Source of the DNA: Terrimonas pollutisoli
Lineage (GTDB): Bacteria > Bacteroidota > Bacteroidia > Chitinophagales > Chitinophagaceae
NCBI RefSeq assembly: GCF_029360765.1
Contig: NZ_JARKNA010000005.1
Span: 124,001-188,000 of the forward strand
Length of the DNA stretch: 64,000 bases
Reading direction: 5' to 3'
Position numbers and translations under genes: made by a program. Shown here in pieces: positions 16,145 to 25,247 of this stretch. The notes below the pieces were generated by a model, which worked only from the letters and a program-made list of their open reading frames with translations, did not search any database and was not told the origin of the DNA. How positions within the stretch are numbered: position 1 is the first letter of the stretch; the number at the start of each line of letters is the position of its first letter.

Positions 16145-16433
16145 AATTCACATCTTTAGGCGGTTTTTTTAATGAATAAATTTGTTTTCCTAACTACTTA
16201 TTTATTTCGATTTTCTTATTCGAAATACATCTATCGTAAATCATTTATTAATTTCCTTATCAAAAAATAGAGACCTGGCCTTATATCTTTTTCAACGACT
16301 ATAATCAAGCCTATCATACCTAAAAATTCGGAACGGTCATTTGAGGTTTCATTTCACTCTTCAACTTTGAAGCTTGATTTTATTTATAAGAACTTTTCAC
16401 CCTAAGTTCTCCACCGCGGCGGAGACATGGGTT
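16145..16433. other. Non-coding spacer between nuoH and nuoI
   Basis: With the repeat before it, this makes a 307-base gap inside the nuo operon. It is AT-rich, has no open reading frame of note and no clear terminator. The only structure seen is the CTCCACCGCGGCGGAG palindrome near 16409-16424, close to the nuoH stop. An internal promoter for nuoI-N could lie here, but no convincing -7/-33 pair is visible. Confidence 0.5.
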
Positions 16434-17387
16434 TTATTTCATCCACAATGCCACTGCACCCGTTACCAATAAATTCAATAGAACTAACGGCAATAACCAT
16501 TTCCAGCCATACTCCATCAGTTGATCATAACGTGGCCGGGGAAGCGATGCCCGCAGCAATATGAACAATGCAATGAACCCAAATGTCTTCAGGAAGAACC
16601 ATGCCCACGGCGGTAAAAATGAAGGGCCCAACCATCCGCCAAAAAACATGGTAACCGTCATTGCCGAGATCAATGTAATCCCCAGGTACTCACCAATAAA
16701 AAACATCCCGAATTTCATTCCGGAATATTCTGCATGATAACCGGCAATCAATTCACTTTCCGCTTCAGGAATATCAAAGGGCAAACGGTGGGTTTCCGCT
16801 ATACCGGCTATGAAAAAAATGATAAAGCCCAATGGTTGTGTGACGATGAACCACATGTTTTTTTGAGCTAATACAATTTCACTCAAATTAAACGAACCGG
16901 TAAGCATCACCACCCCCATCAGCGACAATCCCATGAATACTTCATAAGCGATCATTTGCGAGGCACCACGCAATGCTCCCAGCAGTGAATATTTATTGTT
17001 CGATGCCCACCCGCCCAGCACAATACTATAAACGCCTAATGATGACATGGCCAGGAAAAATAACAAGCCAATATTCAAGTCAGCTACTACAATATTGGGA
17101 GCAAAGGGAATAATAACAAAACTCATCAGCACACTGGCAACTACTATGGCCGGCGCCGTGATGAATACCCATTTGTCTGCAAATGGTGGTATCCAGTCTT
17201 CTTTAAAAAATAGTTTCAACGTATCAGCTAATACAATAAAAATCCCTAATGGTCCCGCACGGTTAGGTCCCAACCTGTCCTGCCATAAGGCCAACAATCT
17301 TCGTTCAACCCAGATAAGTCCTGCCGCTATATTTAACAGCACGAACAATACGCCGAGAACAATCCATATGTGTTGCATGACCGTCAT
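16434..17387 (-). CDS. nuoH: NADH-quinone oxidoreductase subunit H
   Basis: This 317-residue membrane subunit forms the quinone-binding chamber with NuoB and NuoD. It has eight transmembrane helices. Signature segments are [19 protein letters not shown] (about residues 28-46), [15 protein letters not shown] (about 54-68), [20 protein letters not shown] (about 125-144), [20 protein letters not shown] (about 197-216) with [14 protein letters not shown], and [19 protein letters not shown] near the end. All the acidic residues of the E-channel loop are present. Length is normal. Confidence 0.96.
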   Translation of the reverse strand: MTVMQHIWIVLGVLFVLLNIAAGLIWVERRLLALWQDRLGPNRAGPLGIFIVLADTLKLFFKEDWIPPFADKWVFITAPAIVVASVLMSFVIIPFAPNIVVADLNIGLLFFLAMSSLGVYSIVLGGWASNNKYSLLGALRGASQMIAYEVFMGLSLMGVVMLTGSFNLSEIVLAQKNMWFIVTQPLGFIIFFIAGIAETHRLPFDIPEAESELIAGYHAEYSGMKFGMFFIGEYLGITLISAMTVTMFFGGWLGPSFLPPWAWFFLKTFGFIALFILLRASLPRPRYDQLMEYGWKWLLPLVLLNLLVTGAVALWMK

Positions 17388-17462
17388 AGTCGTGAGTTGT
17401 CAATGTGAATAGCTTCGAGCCATGAACCTTTCACTCAATTGATCATTGGTTATTATAATTCG

Positions 17463-17517
17463 CATGTCATGTTATTTGCACATTTACTCATTTTCATATT
17501 TGCACATTTCATCTCTG
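17463..17517. repeat. TTTGCACATTT repeat tract at the nuoG 3' end
   Basis: TTTGCACATTT occurs at 17475 and again near 17499, with CATTTACTCATTTTCATATT between and a further TGCACATTAA after. The tract starts in the nuoH-nuoG gap and covers the nuoG stop (17509), so the last residues of NuoG (Asn-Val-Gln-Arg) are within repeat words. Confidence 0.6.
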
Positions 17518-20217
17518 CACATTAATTCTCACCCAGCTTCCCCAATTCATTGCTTCTGCTCCTCTTAGTCCGGCGGATACAAGAGCAATTCCATTACACA
17601 ATTCTTTTTTCATTTTTACCGGCAATGAATATTTTCTTTCTTCAGCTACTATCTCAACAGCAGAACCTTCTGCTACTCCCAGTTGATCCATATCCGCTTT
17701 TGACAACGCGATATAGGGCTCCGGTGAAAGTTCTTCGATAGCCCTGGTATATACACTCAATTCGTCGGAACCAAAAACATGATACTGTGGCAGCAACAGC
17801 CATTTTTGAACTCTTGACATAAATGCTTCGGGCCTGTCTTTAAAAAATGAAACTGTTGTTTCTTTTTTTTCTTTGAATAATCTCACACCGGAACTACCGC
17901 CTCGTAATGACCCGCCAACCTCTTCCTGGTATTTGGCAACTGATTGTACCGAATTCCATCCCGGCGACCAAAAGAAAGGGCTCACGGGGCCAGGTGGGAT
18001 TCCTTTATATCCTTCCATAGTAAAGGTGAGTGGTGAATCACCATCCTGTAAAGGTTTTGGTTCACTAACATTCTTATTGGCAAGCATAGCGGTGCGGCCG
18101 CTATATCGGTGAGGTTCCCTTGGAATGAGTTGCCCGCGTATACGGAAATCATGCGGCGGCGCTGATTGGGCAATACCTTCAAATTGCGGCAATAGTTTTT
18201 CCAGTTTTTCAAGCCATTCATCCGGGTGATGTGGCTGGCCATTAACCAATTTTGTCAGCGATGTTTTCATTTGTCCCAACCATTTCCAGCTTTCCTTTAT
18301 ATACTTTGCTGAAGGCATAAATGACTGGTAGAAACGTTGGGCACGTCCTTCATTGTTGATCAATGTCCCATCTGCCTCGGCAAAAGTGGAAACAGGAATG
18401 AGCACCGAAGCTTTTTCCGTTGTACGGTTGTGCAAGGAATCTAATACCACAATATTTTTACACCGGTTAAAAAATGTATTGGCTTTGTCAGGAGTTATAT
18501 GACGATAAACATCGTTCTCCACAATGATGGCGGTTATGTTTTCTTCCCGTTGCACCCTGGTAATAGCTTCATCAAATGAAGAAGCCTGCATCATGGCCAG
18601 ACCCATACTGTTACATTCCGGTAAAATATAACAAAGCCCTGATCTTCTTTCTGCAATATCCAATGCAGCAGCAACATCAAAGCTTGCCCGGATGACCGCT
18701 TCATTGTAAGAGGAAATGCCACTAATAATTACAGGGTGTTTGGCTTTTTGCAGAGCATCAGCAATCATCTTTGCTCTCGATAACAAAACCTCATCAGCAT
18801 TTTCCACCGGCGGCAAAGAAGGGTTAAGTTGATGAGCAATGATAAAACCTAACCGGGCAATATCATCCGGCGCAGCACGATACACAGTGGTTGCTATTTC
18901 ATCCAGTGGCGAAGCAACAACAGTGCAATTTGCAAGAAACCCTTTATTTTCCTGTACTAATTCTTTTACGGCCGCATCGTTCCATACAGGTATGGGCACC
19001 TGCTGCGTTGCATCAGCCGCCGCGGTTTTCATTACTGATTGTCGAACGGCCAATGCCATAACGGGAGCTGTGTTCCAGATATCTTCTCCCAATACCAGTA
19101 CCGCATCGGCCTGTTCTATTTCTTTGAGAGAAGGACTATGCACAGTGCCGCTACTTAAAATATCAACAACTAGTTTACCCAGGTAAGCTTCATCCGCATT
19201 CACCCCCTGGTAAAAATTTTCTTCGCCCACTAACTGCATCAGGGAAAAATTAGTTTCAACAGATGCCCGGGGTGAGCCAATCCCAATTATAGAATGATTG
19301 CTAAGAATAGTTTCCAGGTGCTCTTCTAAAACAATTTCATTCACAGCTTCGCCCGCACGGTTACGTATGAGAGGTTGAGTAATTCTGTTTTCACTGTTCA
19401 CAAACTCATAACCAAATCTTCCGCGATCGCAAAGAAAATAGCCATTCACTTCACTGTTGTACCGGTTGGTGATGCAACGTAATTGTCCATAGCGTTCTCC
19501 AGCAATAACATTGCACCCAAGACTGCAATGCTGGCAAACAGATGGACCTGATGTAAGATCCCATTTACGGGTATAATGTTCTTTAAGCGTTTTATCAGTA
19601 AAAACTCCGGTTGGACAAACCTCAGCCAGGTTACCACTGAACGGGCTTTGCAATACACCATCCTTTTCTCTTCCAAAGTAAACATGATTATGCGCCGCAA
19701 AAACATTCAAATCATCGCCACCGGCATAGTCCCTGTAAAAGCGTACACAGCGATAACATTGTATGCAGCGGTTCATTTCATGATGAATAAGCGGACCGAG
19801 ATATTGATTTTGATAAGTACGTTTCTTGTAATTGAAGCGTCGGTAATCATGGCCCGTCATCACGGTCATGTCCTGCAGGTGACAACTGCCTCCTTCGTCA
19901 CAAACGGGGCAATCGTGCGGGTGATTGGTCATCAGCCATTCAATAACCTGTTCACGAAAAGCTTTCGCTCCCGGGTGGTCGATTGACATACGCAAACCAT
20001 CTTTCACTGATTCCATGCAACTCATCATCAATTTGCCCTGGGTATCATTTTCGTCTTTGAAAATTTTTATTGCGCATTGCCGGCACGCACCAACACTACC
20101 CAATGCAGGATGCCAGCAGAAATAAGGCAGGTCAAAACCCAGGCTCAAACAGGACTCCAGCAGGTTTTTACCAGCTTTTACTTCGTAAGGTTTGTTATCG
20201 ATAAAAATTTTTGGCAC
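17509..20217 (-). CDS. nuoG: NADH-quinone oxidoreductase subunit G
   Basis: This is the large iron-sulphur subunit of complex I, about 902 residues from a GTG at 20217, which opens at (M)PKIFIDNKPYEV as NuoG proteins do. It follows an A-rich leader (AAAAAACAAAAAGATCACA). An upstream GTG at 20280 would add 21 atypical residues. Cluster motifs in order are: 2Fe-2S (CWHPALGSVGACRQC, later CMES), the His-Cys3 4Fe-4S (HPHDCPVCDEGGSC), a second 4Fe-4S (CIQCYRC ... CPTGVF) and CQHCSLGC, the N7-like motif at the start of the molybdopterin-oxidoreductase-like domain. The C-terminal half is degenerate molybdopterin-family sequence, as usual. Confidence 0.94.
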   Translation of the reverse strand: MPKIFIDNKPYEVKAGKNLLESCLSLGFDLPYFCWHPALGSVGACRQCAIKIFKDENDTQGKLMMSCMESVKDGLRMSIDHPGAKAFREQVIEWLMTNHPHDCPVCDEGGSCHLQDMTVMTGHDYRRFNYKKRTYQNQYLGPLIHHEMNRCIQCYRCVRFYRDYAGGDDLNVFAAHNHVYFGREKDGVLQSPFSGNLAEVCPTGVFTDKTLKEHYTRKWDLTSGPSVCQHCSLGCNVIAGERYGQLRCITNRYNSEVNGYFLCDRGRFGYEFVNSENRITQPLIRNRAGEAVNEIVLEEHLETILSNHSIIGIGSPRASVETNFSLMQLVGEENFYQGVNADEAYLGKLVVDILSSGTVHSPSLKEIEQADAVLVLGEDIWNTAPVMALAVRQSVMKTAAADATQQVPIPVWNDAAVKELVQENKGFLANCTVVASPLDEIATTVYRAAPDDIARLGFIIAHQLNPSLPPVENADEVLLSRAKMIADALQKAKHPVIISGISSYNEAVIRASFDVAAALDIAERRSGLCYILPECNSMGLAMMQASSFDEAITRVQREENITAIIVENDVYRHITPDKANTFFNRCKNIVVLDSLHNRTTEKASVLIPVSTFAEADGTLINNEGRAQRFYQSFMPSAKYIKESWKWLGQMKTSLTKLVNGQPHHPDEWLEKLEKLLPQFEGIAQSAPPHDFRIRGQLIPREPHRYSGRTAMLANKNVSEPKPLQDGDSPLTFTMEGYKGIPPGPVSPFFWSPGWNSVQSVAKYQEEVGGSLRGGSSGVRLFKEKKETTVSFFKDRPEAFMSRVQKWLLLPQYHVFGSDELSVYTRAIEELSPEPYIALSKADMDQLGVAEGSAVEIVAEERKYSLPVKMKKELCNGIALVSAGLRGAEAMNWGSWVRINVQR

Positions 20218-20302
20218 TGTGATCTTTTTGTTTTTTATGATACGAGCTGCAATACAGCTATCGGCTTCGTTGCGCCGCACATTTCCAACTTTCTGTCCGC
20301 TA

Positions 20303-20501
20303 TTTCAACCTCTCCCTCCTTCTCCCTCTCCAAAAAGAGAGGGAGCGGCGGTGCATTACAAATCCAAACTTCATATCTACCACATCGGCTTCATATCGCT
20401 ACCCGCCATTTTCAAAGACTCCAATATGATTTGGAGTCTCCGAAAAGCGAGGACTGTGCATTGATGGCCTTCTCGTTCGGAGAAGGTCGGGATGAGGCCT
20501 T
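20303..20501 (-). repeat. Structured ~200-bp intergenic element, copy 2 (nuoF-nuoG)
   Basis: Homologous to the element at 12254-12441. The shared block is GCATTACAAATCCAAACTTC and ATATCTACCACATC, and the shared 3' block has CGAAAAGC and GACTGTG. Hairpins: CTCCCTCTC/GAGAGGGAG (20322-20345), AGACTCCAA/TTGGAGTCT (20416-20439) and CCTTCTC/GAGAAGG (20468-20486). It ends GGGATGAGGCCTTA, directly at the nuoF stop codon. Hairpin positions match copy 1, but the stem sequences differ. Confidence 0.82.
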
Positions 20502-21774
20502 AATGATCGTACGGACACCCCTTTTCTTTTATATGTCTTTCAAAATCCTCTTTATAATATTTCAATGCGCTTTGCAACGGCTCCATTGCTCCGGGAGCTA
20601 ATGCGCAAAAAGTATTGCCGGGACCAAGCAGTTCACCATGCATTTCTAATATCTCAAGATCTTCCGCTCTCCCTTCTCCTTTTTCAATGCTTAATAAAAT
20701 TTTTTCTACCCACGGTAATCCTTCACGACAGGGGGTACACCAGCCACAGCTTTCCTGCGCAAAAAAATGTTGCAGGTTGTGTACAAAACCAACGGGACAA
20801 GTGGCATCATCCATCACTATCATAGTGCCAGTACCTAAACGGCTGCCTGCAGCAGCTACAGATTTAAAATCCATTTTGACATCGAGATGTTGTTCCGTTA
20901 AAAAATCTGTGGAAGCGCCACCAGGCAACACCCCTTTTAACTTATAACCATTCTTCATTCCTCCTGCATGTTCTTCAATTAACTCTCTCATGGTAACACC
21001 CATTGGAAGTTCCCATGCACCGGGACGGTTTACCTTTCCACTTACTCCATAAATTTTTGTACCACCATCTTCACTTTTACTTAAACCTTTAAACCAATCG
21101 GCGCCATTATTTATAATATGCGAAACACAACAGAGGGTTTCTACATTATTCACGATGGTGGGCTTTCCAAATAATCCGCTCACCTGCGGAAAAGGAGGTT
21201 TGGCCCTTGGGGTAGCTCTTTTGCCTTCCAGTGCATTTAATAAAGCAGTTTCCTCGCCACACATATAGCGGCCAACACCGGTGTGTAAATACATTTCTAA
21301 ACTGAAGCCGCTGCCGAGAATATTTTTTCCGAGATAACCAGCGGCGTATGCTTCATCAATACTTTTCCGGATCAGTTGAGCGGCTTTGCGATAAGCCCAT
21401 CTCAAAAAAACATAACCGATATCAGCCTGGATGGCATAGGCAGCCACAATCATTCCTTCGAGCAACTGGTGCGGATTTCCTTCGAGTAACAGCCGGTCTT
21501 TAAATGTTCCCGGTTCCATTTCATCTGCGTTGACAATAATATATTTTGGATGCGGCGCATCATCACCCATCGGTACAAAGCTCCATTTCATACCTGTGCT
21601 AAATCCTGCACCACCACGACCTTTCAGGTTACTATCCTGCACAAGTTTCTGAACTTCCTGCGGCGACATTTTTAATGCCTTTTGCAGGGCTTCATAACCA
21701 CCCGTTTTTTTATAAGCTGCCAAATCAGGTGGCGCTTCGTTTAAATTGATATGTTTAGTTAATGGCCGTTCCAT
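20500..21774 (-). CDS. nuoF: NADH-quinone oxidoreductase subunit F (NADH-binding)
   Basis: This 424-residue subunit binds NADH, FMN and the N3 4Fe-4S cluster and is the entry point of electrons. Motifs: GRGGAGFSTGMKWSF (about residues 52-66, NADH/FMN site), YIIVNADEMEPGTFKDR (about 78-94), GAGRYMCGEETALLNALEG-type segment GVGRYMCGEETALLNALEG (about 166-184), and the cluster motif ESCGWCTPCREG (about 342-353) with a fourth Cys in NTFCALAPG (about 391). The length is normal. A CCCCTAAAGGGG repeat lies 8 bases upstream of the start. Confidence 0.96.
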   Translation of the reverse strand: MERPLTKHINLNEAPPDLAAYKKTGGYEALQKALKMSPQEVQKLVQDSNLKGRGGAGFSTGMKWSFVPMGDDAPHPKYIIVNADEMEPGTFKDRLLLEGNPHQLLEGMIVAAYAIQADIGYVFLRWAYRKAAQLIRKSIDEAYAAGYLGKNILGSGFSLEMYLHTGVGRYMCGEETALLNALEGKRATPRAKPPFPQVSGLFGKPTIVNNVETLCCVSHIINNGADWFKGLSKSEDGGTKIYGVSGKVNRPGAWELPMGVTMRELIEEHAGGMKNGYKLKGVLPGGASTDFLTEQHLDVKMDFKSVAAAGSRLGTGTMIVMDDATCPVGFVHNLQHFFAQESCGWCTPCREGLPWVEKILLSIEKGEGRAEDLEILEMHGELLGPGNTFCALAPGAMEPLQSALKYYKEDFERHIKEKGCPYDH

Positions 21775-21781
21775 ATACTCA

Positions 21782-21800
21782 GCCCCTAAAGGGGAGTTTT
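21782..21800. repeat. CCCCTAAAGGGGAGTTTT repeat before nuoF
   Basis: GCCCCTAAAGGGGAGTTTT is a member of the five-copy family in the nuo operon. It stands between nuoE and nuoF, 8 bases upstream of the nuoF ATG on the minus strand, where it could fold over the ribosome entry region. Confidence 0.7.
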
Positions 21801-21861
21801 GAAATATTAATTTTTGAACTCATTCTTTATTTTATCAATTAGCATATCAGTACATTTTCAC

Positions 21862-21883
21862 ACCTGCCTGTCGGCAGACAGGT
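21862..21883. repeat. ACCTGCCTG/CAGACAGGT palindrome after nuoE
   Basis: ACCTGCCTGTC GGCAGACAGGT folds into a strong stem (ACCTG.CTG with CAG.CAGGT). It lies 8 bases beyond the nuoE stop on the minus strand, inside a CATATTTTCAC-like tract. It could act as an mRNA 3'-end stabiliser, but no T run follows. Confidence 0.6.
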
Positions 21884-21890
21884 TTGCATA

Positions 21891-22436
21891 TTATTCGTAT
21901 CGCTTCAAAATATCATCAAGCATTTCTATTGATATATCCTGGTATAAATCCTCATCGATCATTAATGCGGGTGCATGATCGCAGCAACCAAGACAGCAAT
22001 TGGGCAGCAAAGTGAAGCCCCCATCCCCTAAAGGGGGGTTATTAGTTTCACCAAATTTTATTTTAAGCCTTTGTTGCAATGCCTCATAAATTTTTTGATA
22101 ACCCATTACATAACAAGAAATGCTGTCACACAGCAGGATCACATGACGGCCAACAGGTTTACGGAAAATAAGATTGTAAAATGTGGCCACACTGTCTACT
22201 TCTGCCGGGCTCATTCCCAAATAATCTGCAATGACTTCCACACTCTCATCGCTGATCCAGCCACGATGTTGCTGAACTATCTTTAATGCTTCAATAACGG
22301 CTGCTTTTTTATAGGGCACCAGTTGTATTTCATGATCAATTAAATGTAATTCTTGCTCTGAAAGTTTTGTTGTTACTCCAGACAATGGCATTGAATTAAT
22401 ATTTTGATTTTGATCCGACATTAATTTTTCAAACAT
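21891..22436 (-). CDS. nuoE: NADH-quinone oxidoreductase subunit E, with a repeat-derived in-frame insertion
   Basis: This 181-residue thioredoxin-like subunit binds 2Fe-2S cluster N1a. Ligands are Cys103 and Cys108 (CDSISC) and Cys148 and Cys152 (NCCLGCCDHAP). Family members read GxTTxDGRFTLLP before the second pair. Here residues 130-145 read ETNNPPLGDGGFTLLP. The extra residues are encoded by a copy of the CCCCATCCCCTAAAGGGG repeat (22017-22038). The insertion is in a surface loop just before the cluster ligands and keeps the frame. Alternative starts are Met6 and Met16. The helical N-terminus (HRGWISDESVEVIADYLGM) is normal. Confidence 0.93.
   Translation of the reverse strand: MFEKLMSDQNQNINSMPLSGVTTKLSEQELHLIDHEIQLVPYKKAAVIEALKIVQQHRGWISDESVEVIADYLGMSPAEVDSVATFYNLIFRKPVGRHVILLCDSISCYVMGYQKIYEALQQRLKIKFGETNNPPLGDGGFTLLPNCCLGCCDHAPALMIDEDLYQDISIEMLDDILKRYE
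22017..22038. repeat. CCCCATCCCCTAAAGGGGGG repeat inside nuoE
   Basis: GCCCCCATCCCCTAAAGGGG plus two G matches the copies at 16117, 25100 and 21782 but lies within the nuoE coding sequence. On the minus strand it codes for part of Asn-Pro-Pro-Leu-Gly-Asp-Gly-Gly. Confidence 0.82.
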
Positions 22437-22492
22437 TATATACTCTCAATTACTAAAACCCACCCTGGTCACTTCAATTTTATAGTTTCTTA

Positions 22493-22525
22493 ATTCGCAA
22501 ATCCGAACATTTGCACATCAGCACA
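22493..22525. repeat. GAACATTTGCACATCAGCACAT repeat tract after nuoCD
   Basis: The tract AATCCGAACATTTGCACATC plus AGCACATTAA touches the nuoCD stop codon. It belongs to the same CACATTTGCA family found at other gene ends of the operon. Confidence 0.55.
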
Positions 22526-24274
22526 TTAACGATCAATATCCGCCAATACATAATCCACACTACCCAATATCGCTAACAGATCAGCTACGGTGTATCCTTT
22601 GCTGATATACGGTACCATCTGCATGTGCGGGAACGATGGGGCACGGATGCGAACCCGGTATGCAGCCGTGTTTCCATCACTAATTAAGTAATAACTATTG
22701 GCTCCTTTGGTAGCTTCAATGCAACTCATCGCTTCACCAGTTGGTATCACCGGTCCCCAACTCACATTGAGAAAATGTGTGATCAGTGTTTCTATATCCT
22801 GCATCGTGTATTTTTTAAGTGGTGGTGTCGTGAGCGGATGATCAGCTTTATAATTTCCTTCCGGCATATTATTGAGACATTGTTCTACAATACGAAGGCT
22901 TTGCCGCATTTCTTCTACTCTCACAACGGCACGGTCGAAGCAATCGCCGTTTTGTGCAGTAGGAATTGCGAAGTCAAACATTTCATAACCGGAGTATGGT
23001 TGCTTTTTGCGGAAGTCCCAATCAAAGCCACAGGCCCGCAAGCCAGGACCGGTGACGCCCCATTCAAATGCCTCTTCCAAAGTATAAATACCAATACCTT
23101 TTGTACGGGCTTTGAAGAGACTGTTGCGCATTACCATATTATTGTATTCGCGGAGTTGCCCAGGGAAATATTGTACAAAATCCCGCACAAGCTTATCCCA
23201 GCCTTTTGGCAGATCCTGCGCTACACCGCCAATGCGAAACCAGTTGGGATGCATGCGTCCACCACAGATAGCTTCAATGATATCGAATACCTTTTCACGA
23301 TCAGTGAACATGTAAAACACGGGAGATAGTTGTCCCAGGTCCTGTGCAAAGGTGCCAAACCAAACAAGGTGGCTGTTGATGCGGAATAATTCACATAACA
23401 TGACACGAATCACTTTCACTCTATCCGGCACTTCAATGCCAGCCAATTTCTCTACCGCCAATAAATAGGCGAGATTGTTCATTACGCCGCCCAGATAATC
23501 TACCCGGTCAGTATAAGGAATATACGTATGCCAGCTTTGCCGTTCTCCCATCTTTTCTGCACCGCGGTGATGAAACCCGATCTCGGGCACAGCATCCACA
23601 ATGTCTTCACCATCTAATTGAAGTATGATGCGAAGCACGCCATGAGTGCCGGGGTGTTGCGGGCCAATGTTCAGGAACATAAAGTCAGTATCCTCTGTTT
23701 GGCGCTCCATGCCCCATTCTTCAGGTTTAAACTGTAATGCTTCCTGCTCCCGGTCCTGCTTTTCATCCCACAATTGAAAAGGCCCCATTTCTGTAGCTCT
23801 TGCCGGATGTTCTTTTCGAAGCGGATGTCCCTTCCATGTAATTGGCATCAGGATTCGCTGCAAATGCGGATGACCTTCAAAGCGAATACCAAACATGTCA
23901 TACACTTCACGTTCGTACCAGTTGGCATTTTTAAAAATTGAAGTAACGGAGGATAACGATGGATACTCGCCCTGCAGTGCAACTTTGAGGCGAATGAAAA
24001 GATTGCGTTCAAATGACAGCAGGTGATAAACAACGGTAAAATCTTTGGCAGGTTCTTCTTTTTTTGCTTTGTCACGTTCATCAATACCACAAATATCATA
24101 GAGTGAAATAAAAGGCTGATCAATGCCTGTTTTAAGATGCCGGATAATGGCTACCAATTTGTCCTCGGGGATCCAAAATGTCGGAATTCCATCAACAGTT
24201 TGCTGCTGGGAAAATGTTTCAGCACCGAAGCGCTGTTGCAAGTGCTGTAATAATATGTTGGTAGCATCCTGCAT
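22526..24274 (-). CDS. nuoCD: NADH-quinone oxidoreductase fused subunit C/D
   Basis: This 582-residue fusion of the 30-kDa and 49-kDa subunits forms, with NuoB and NuoH, the quinone reaction site. The NuoC part (about residues 1-175) has [36 protein letters not shown] and [11 protein letters not shown], ending in [11 protein letters not shown]. After a short linker the NuoD part (about 190-582) begins [18 protein letters not shown], with the conserved His pair. It continues with [22 protein letters not shown] and the C-terminal DYVLADIDR. The fusion is clean, without stop or frameshift. The stop follows a CACATTTGCACAT-type repeat tract (22493-22525). Confidence 0.96.
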   Translation of the reverse strand: MQDATNILLQHLQQRFGAETFSQQQTVDGIPTFWIPEDKLVAIIRHLKTGIDQPFISLYDICGIDERDKAKKEEPAKDFTVVYHLLSFERNLFIRLKVALQGEYPSLSSVTSIFKNANWYEREVYDMFGIRFEGHPHLQRILMPITWKGHPLRKEHPARATEMGPFQLWDEKQDREQEALQFKPEEWGMERQTEDTDFMFLNIGPQHPGTHGVLRIILQLDGEDIVDAVPEIGFHHRGAEKMGERQSWHTYIPYTDRVDYLGGVMNNLAYLLAVEKLAGIEVPDRVKVIRVMLCELFRINSHLVWFGTFAQDLGQLSPVFYMFTDREKVFDIIEAICGGRMHPNWFRIGGVAQDLPKGWDKLVRDFVQYFPGQLREYNNMVMRNSLFKARTKGIGIYTLEEAFEWGVTGPGLRACGFDWDFRKKQPYSGYEMFDFAIPTAQNGDCFDRAVVRVEEMRQSLRIVEQCLNNMPEGNYKADHPLTTPPLKKYTMQDIETLITHFLNVSWGPVIPTGEAMSCIEATKGANSYYLISDGNTAAYRVRIRAPSFPHMQMVPYISKGYTVADLLAILGSVDYVLADIDR

Positions 24275-24460
24275 ATCTTGAGTATCGTAAAGCCCGGGTC
24301 GCCAATCTTGAATGGCCCATAGTTAATAAAAACTACGGATGTGATTACTTACTATTAAGTCATTCAGACTTCGATCATAATCGTTGAGTTTTTAGAACCG
24401 TTTTAATTTTTATATTCCCCTCTTAGCATACCAACACTATATATTGCATCATCAATATAT

Positions 24461-25099
24461 CTAAATTTCATCCACCGGTCTGAAATCCACCATACCCATC
24501 CTCTCATCTCTTTTACGATCTTTCATTGACGTGAGTTGTGGTTTGATAACACCCTGCTCACCGATAACCCAGCTCAGGGGACGTTTTTCTTTTCCCACTG
24601 ACTCACTTAATAACACGAGCCCTTGCATAAAGGCATCAGGCCGGGGCGGGCAACCGGGTACGTATACATCTACTGGTAAAAACTTGTCAACTCCCTGCAC
24701 TACGCTATATATATCATACATGCCACCGCTGTTTGCGCAACTGCCCATGGAGATCACCCAGCGTGGTTCCATCATTTGCTCATGAAGTCGTTTAATGACC
24801 GGAACCATTTTTATAAACACCGTTCCGGCAATTACCATTACATCGGCTTCTCTCGGTGTTCCTCTTATCACTTCCGCACCAAAGCGGGCCACATCATATT
24901 TACTCGTAATGCTGGTGGCCATTTCTACAAAGCAGCAGCTTAACCCAAAATGAAAAGGCCACATAGAATTTCTGCGGCCCCATGCCAGCAGACTCTGCAT
25001 CGATGTAAGCATAATACTTTTGCTGACTGCATCTTCCATGCTGCCTGTGCCTTTTATATTTCCGGCAGAATCGCCTGGTTTGCTAAGCCACCATTTCAT
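24461..25099 (-). CDS. nuoB: NADH-quinone oxidoreductase subunit B
   Basis: This 212-residue subunit holds the terminal 4Fe-4S cluster N2. Ligands are the adjacent Cys pair in [13 protein letters not shown], Cys in [12 protein letters not shown] and Cys in [15 protein letters not shown], all present. The Arg-containing [22 protein letters not shown] segment is present. The N-terminus is about 30 residues of poorly conserved sequence with an amphipathic helix. The 3' spacer to nuoCD (186 bases) has no recognisable gene. A CCCCTATCCCCTAAAGGGG repeat lies immediately upstream of the ATG. Confidence 0.96.
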   Translation of the reverse strand: MKWWLSKPGDSAGNIKGTGSMEDAVSKSIMLTSMQSLLAWGRRNSMWPFHFGLSCCFVEMATSITSKYDVARFGAEVIRGTPREADVMVIAGTVFIKMVPVIKRLHEQMMEPRWVISMGSCANSGGMYDIYSVVQGVDKFLPVDVYVPGCPPRPDAFMQGLVLLSESVGKEKRPLSWVIGEQGVIKPQLTSMKDRKRDERMGMVDFRPVDEI

Positions 25100-25127
25100 A
25101 CCCCTATCCCCTAAAGGGGAATTTTTT
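25100..25127. repeat. CCCCTATCCCCTAAAGGGGAATTTT repeat before nuoB
   Basis: This is a copy of the five-member family. It starts one base upstream of the nuoB ATG on the minus strand. In mRNA it would place a CCCCTTTAGGGG hairpin over the ribosome-binding region. Confidence 0.7.
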
Positions 25128-25247
25128 AATTTATAAATGTCAAATATTAACCATCAACAATGGCAAATGGTTAATAATTGTTGAATACCAATAGTCGCCT
25201 TAGATAAGATTAATTCGCATATTTTCACATTTGCCTGTTTGCATATA

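Noticed and set aside
17463..17517. TTTGCACATTT tracts as a CRISPR array
   Set aside because: The words are 10-12 bases with no regular spacing or unique spacers, and no cas genes are near.
20218..20280. Upstream GTG start for nuoG
   Set aside because: Adds 21 residues with no family match. GTG 20217 begins exactly at the NuoG N-terminus after an A-rich leader, though the longer start cannot be fully excluded.
22775..23329. 184-codon plus-strand ORF in the nuoCD region
   Set aside because: Shadow of nuoCD on the other strand. The composition is unlike a protein, and nuoCD is unambiguous.
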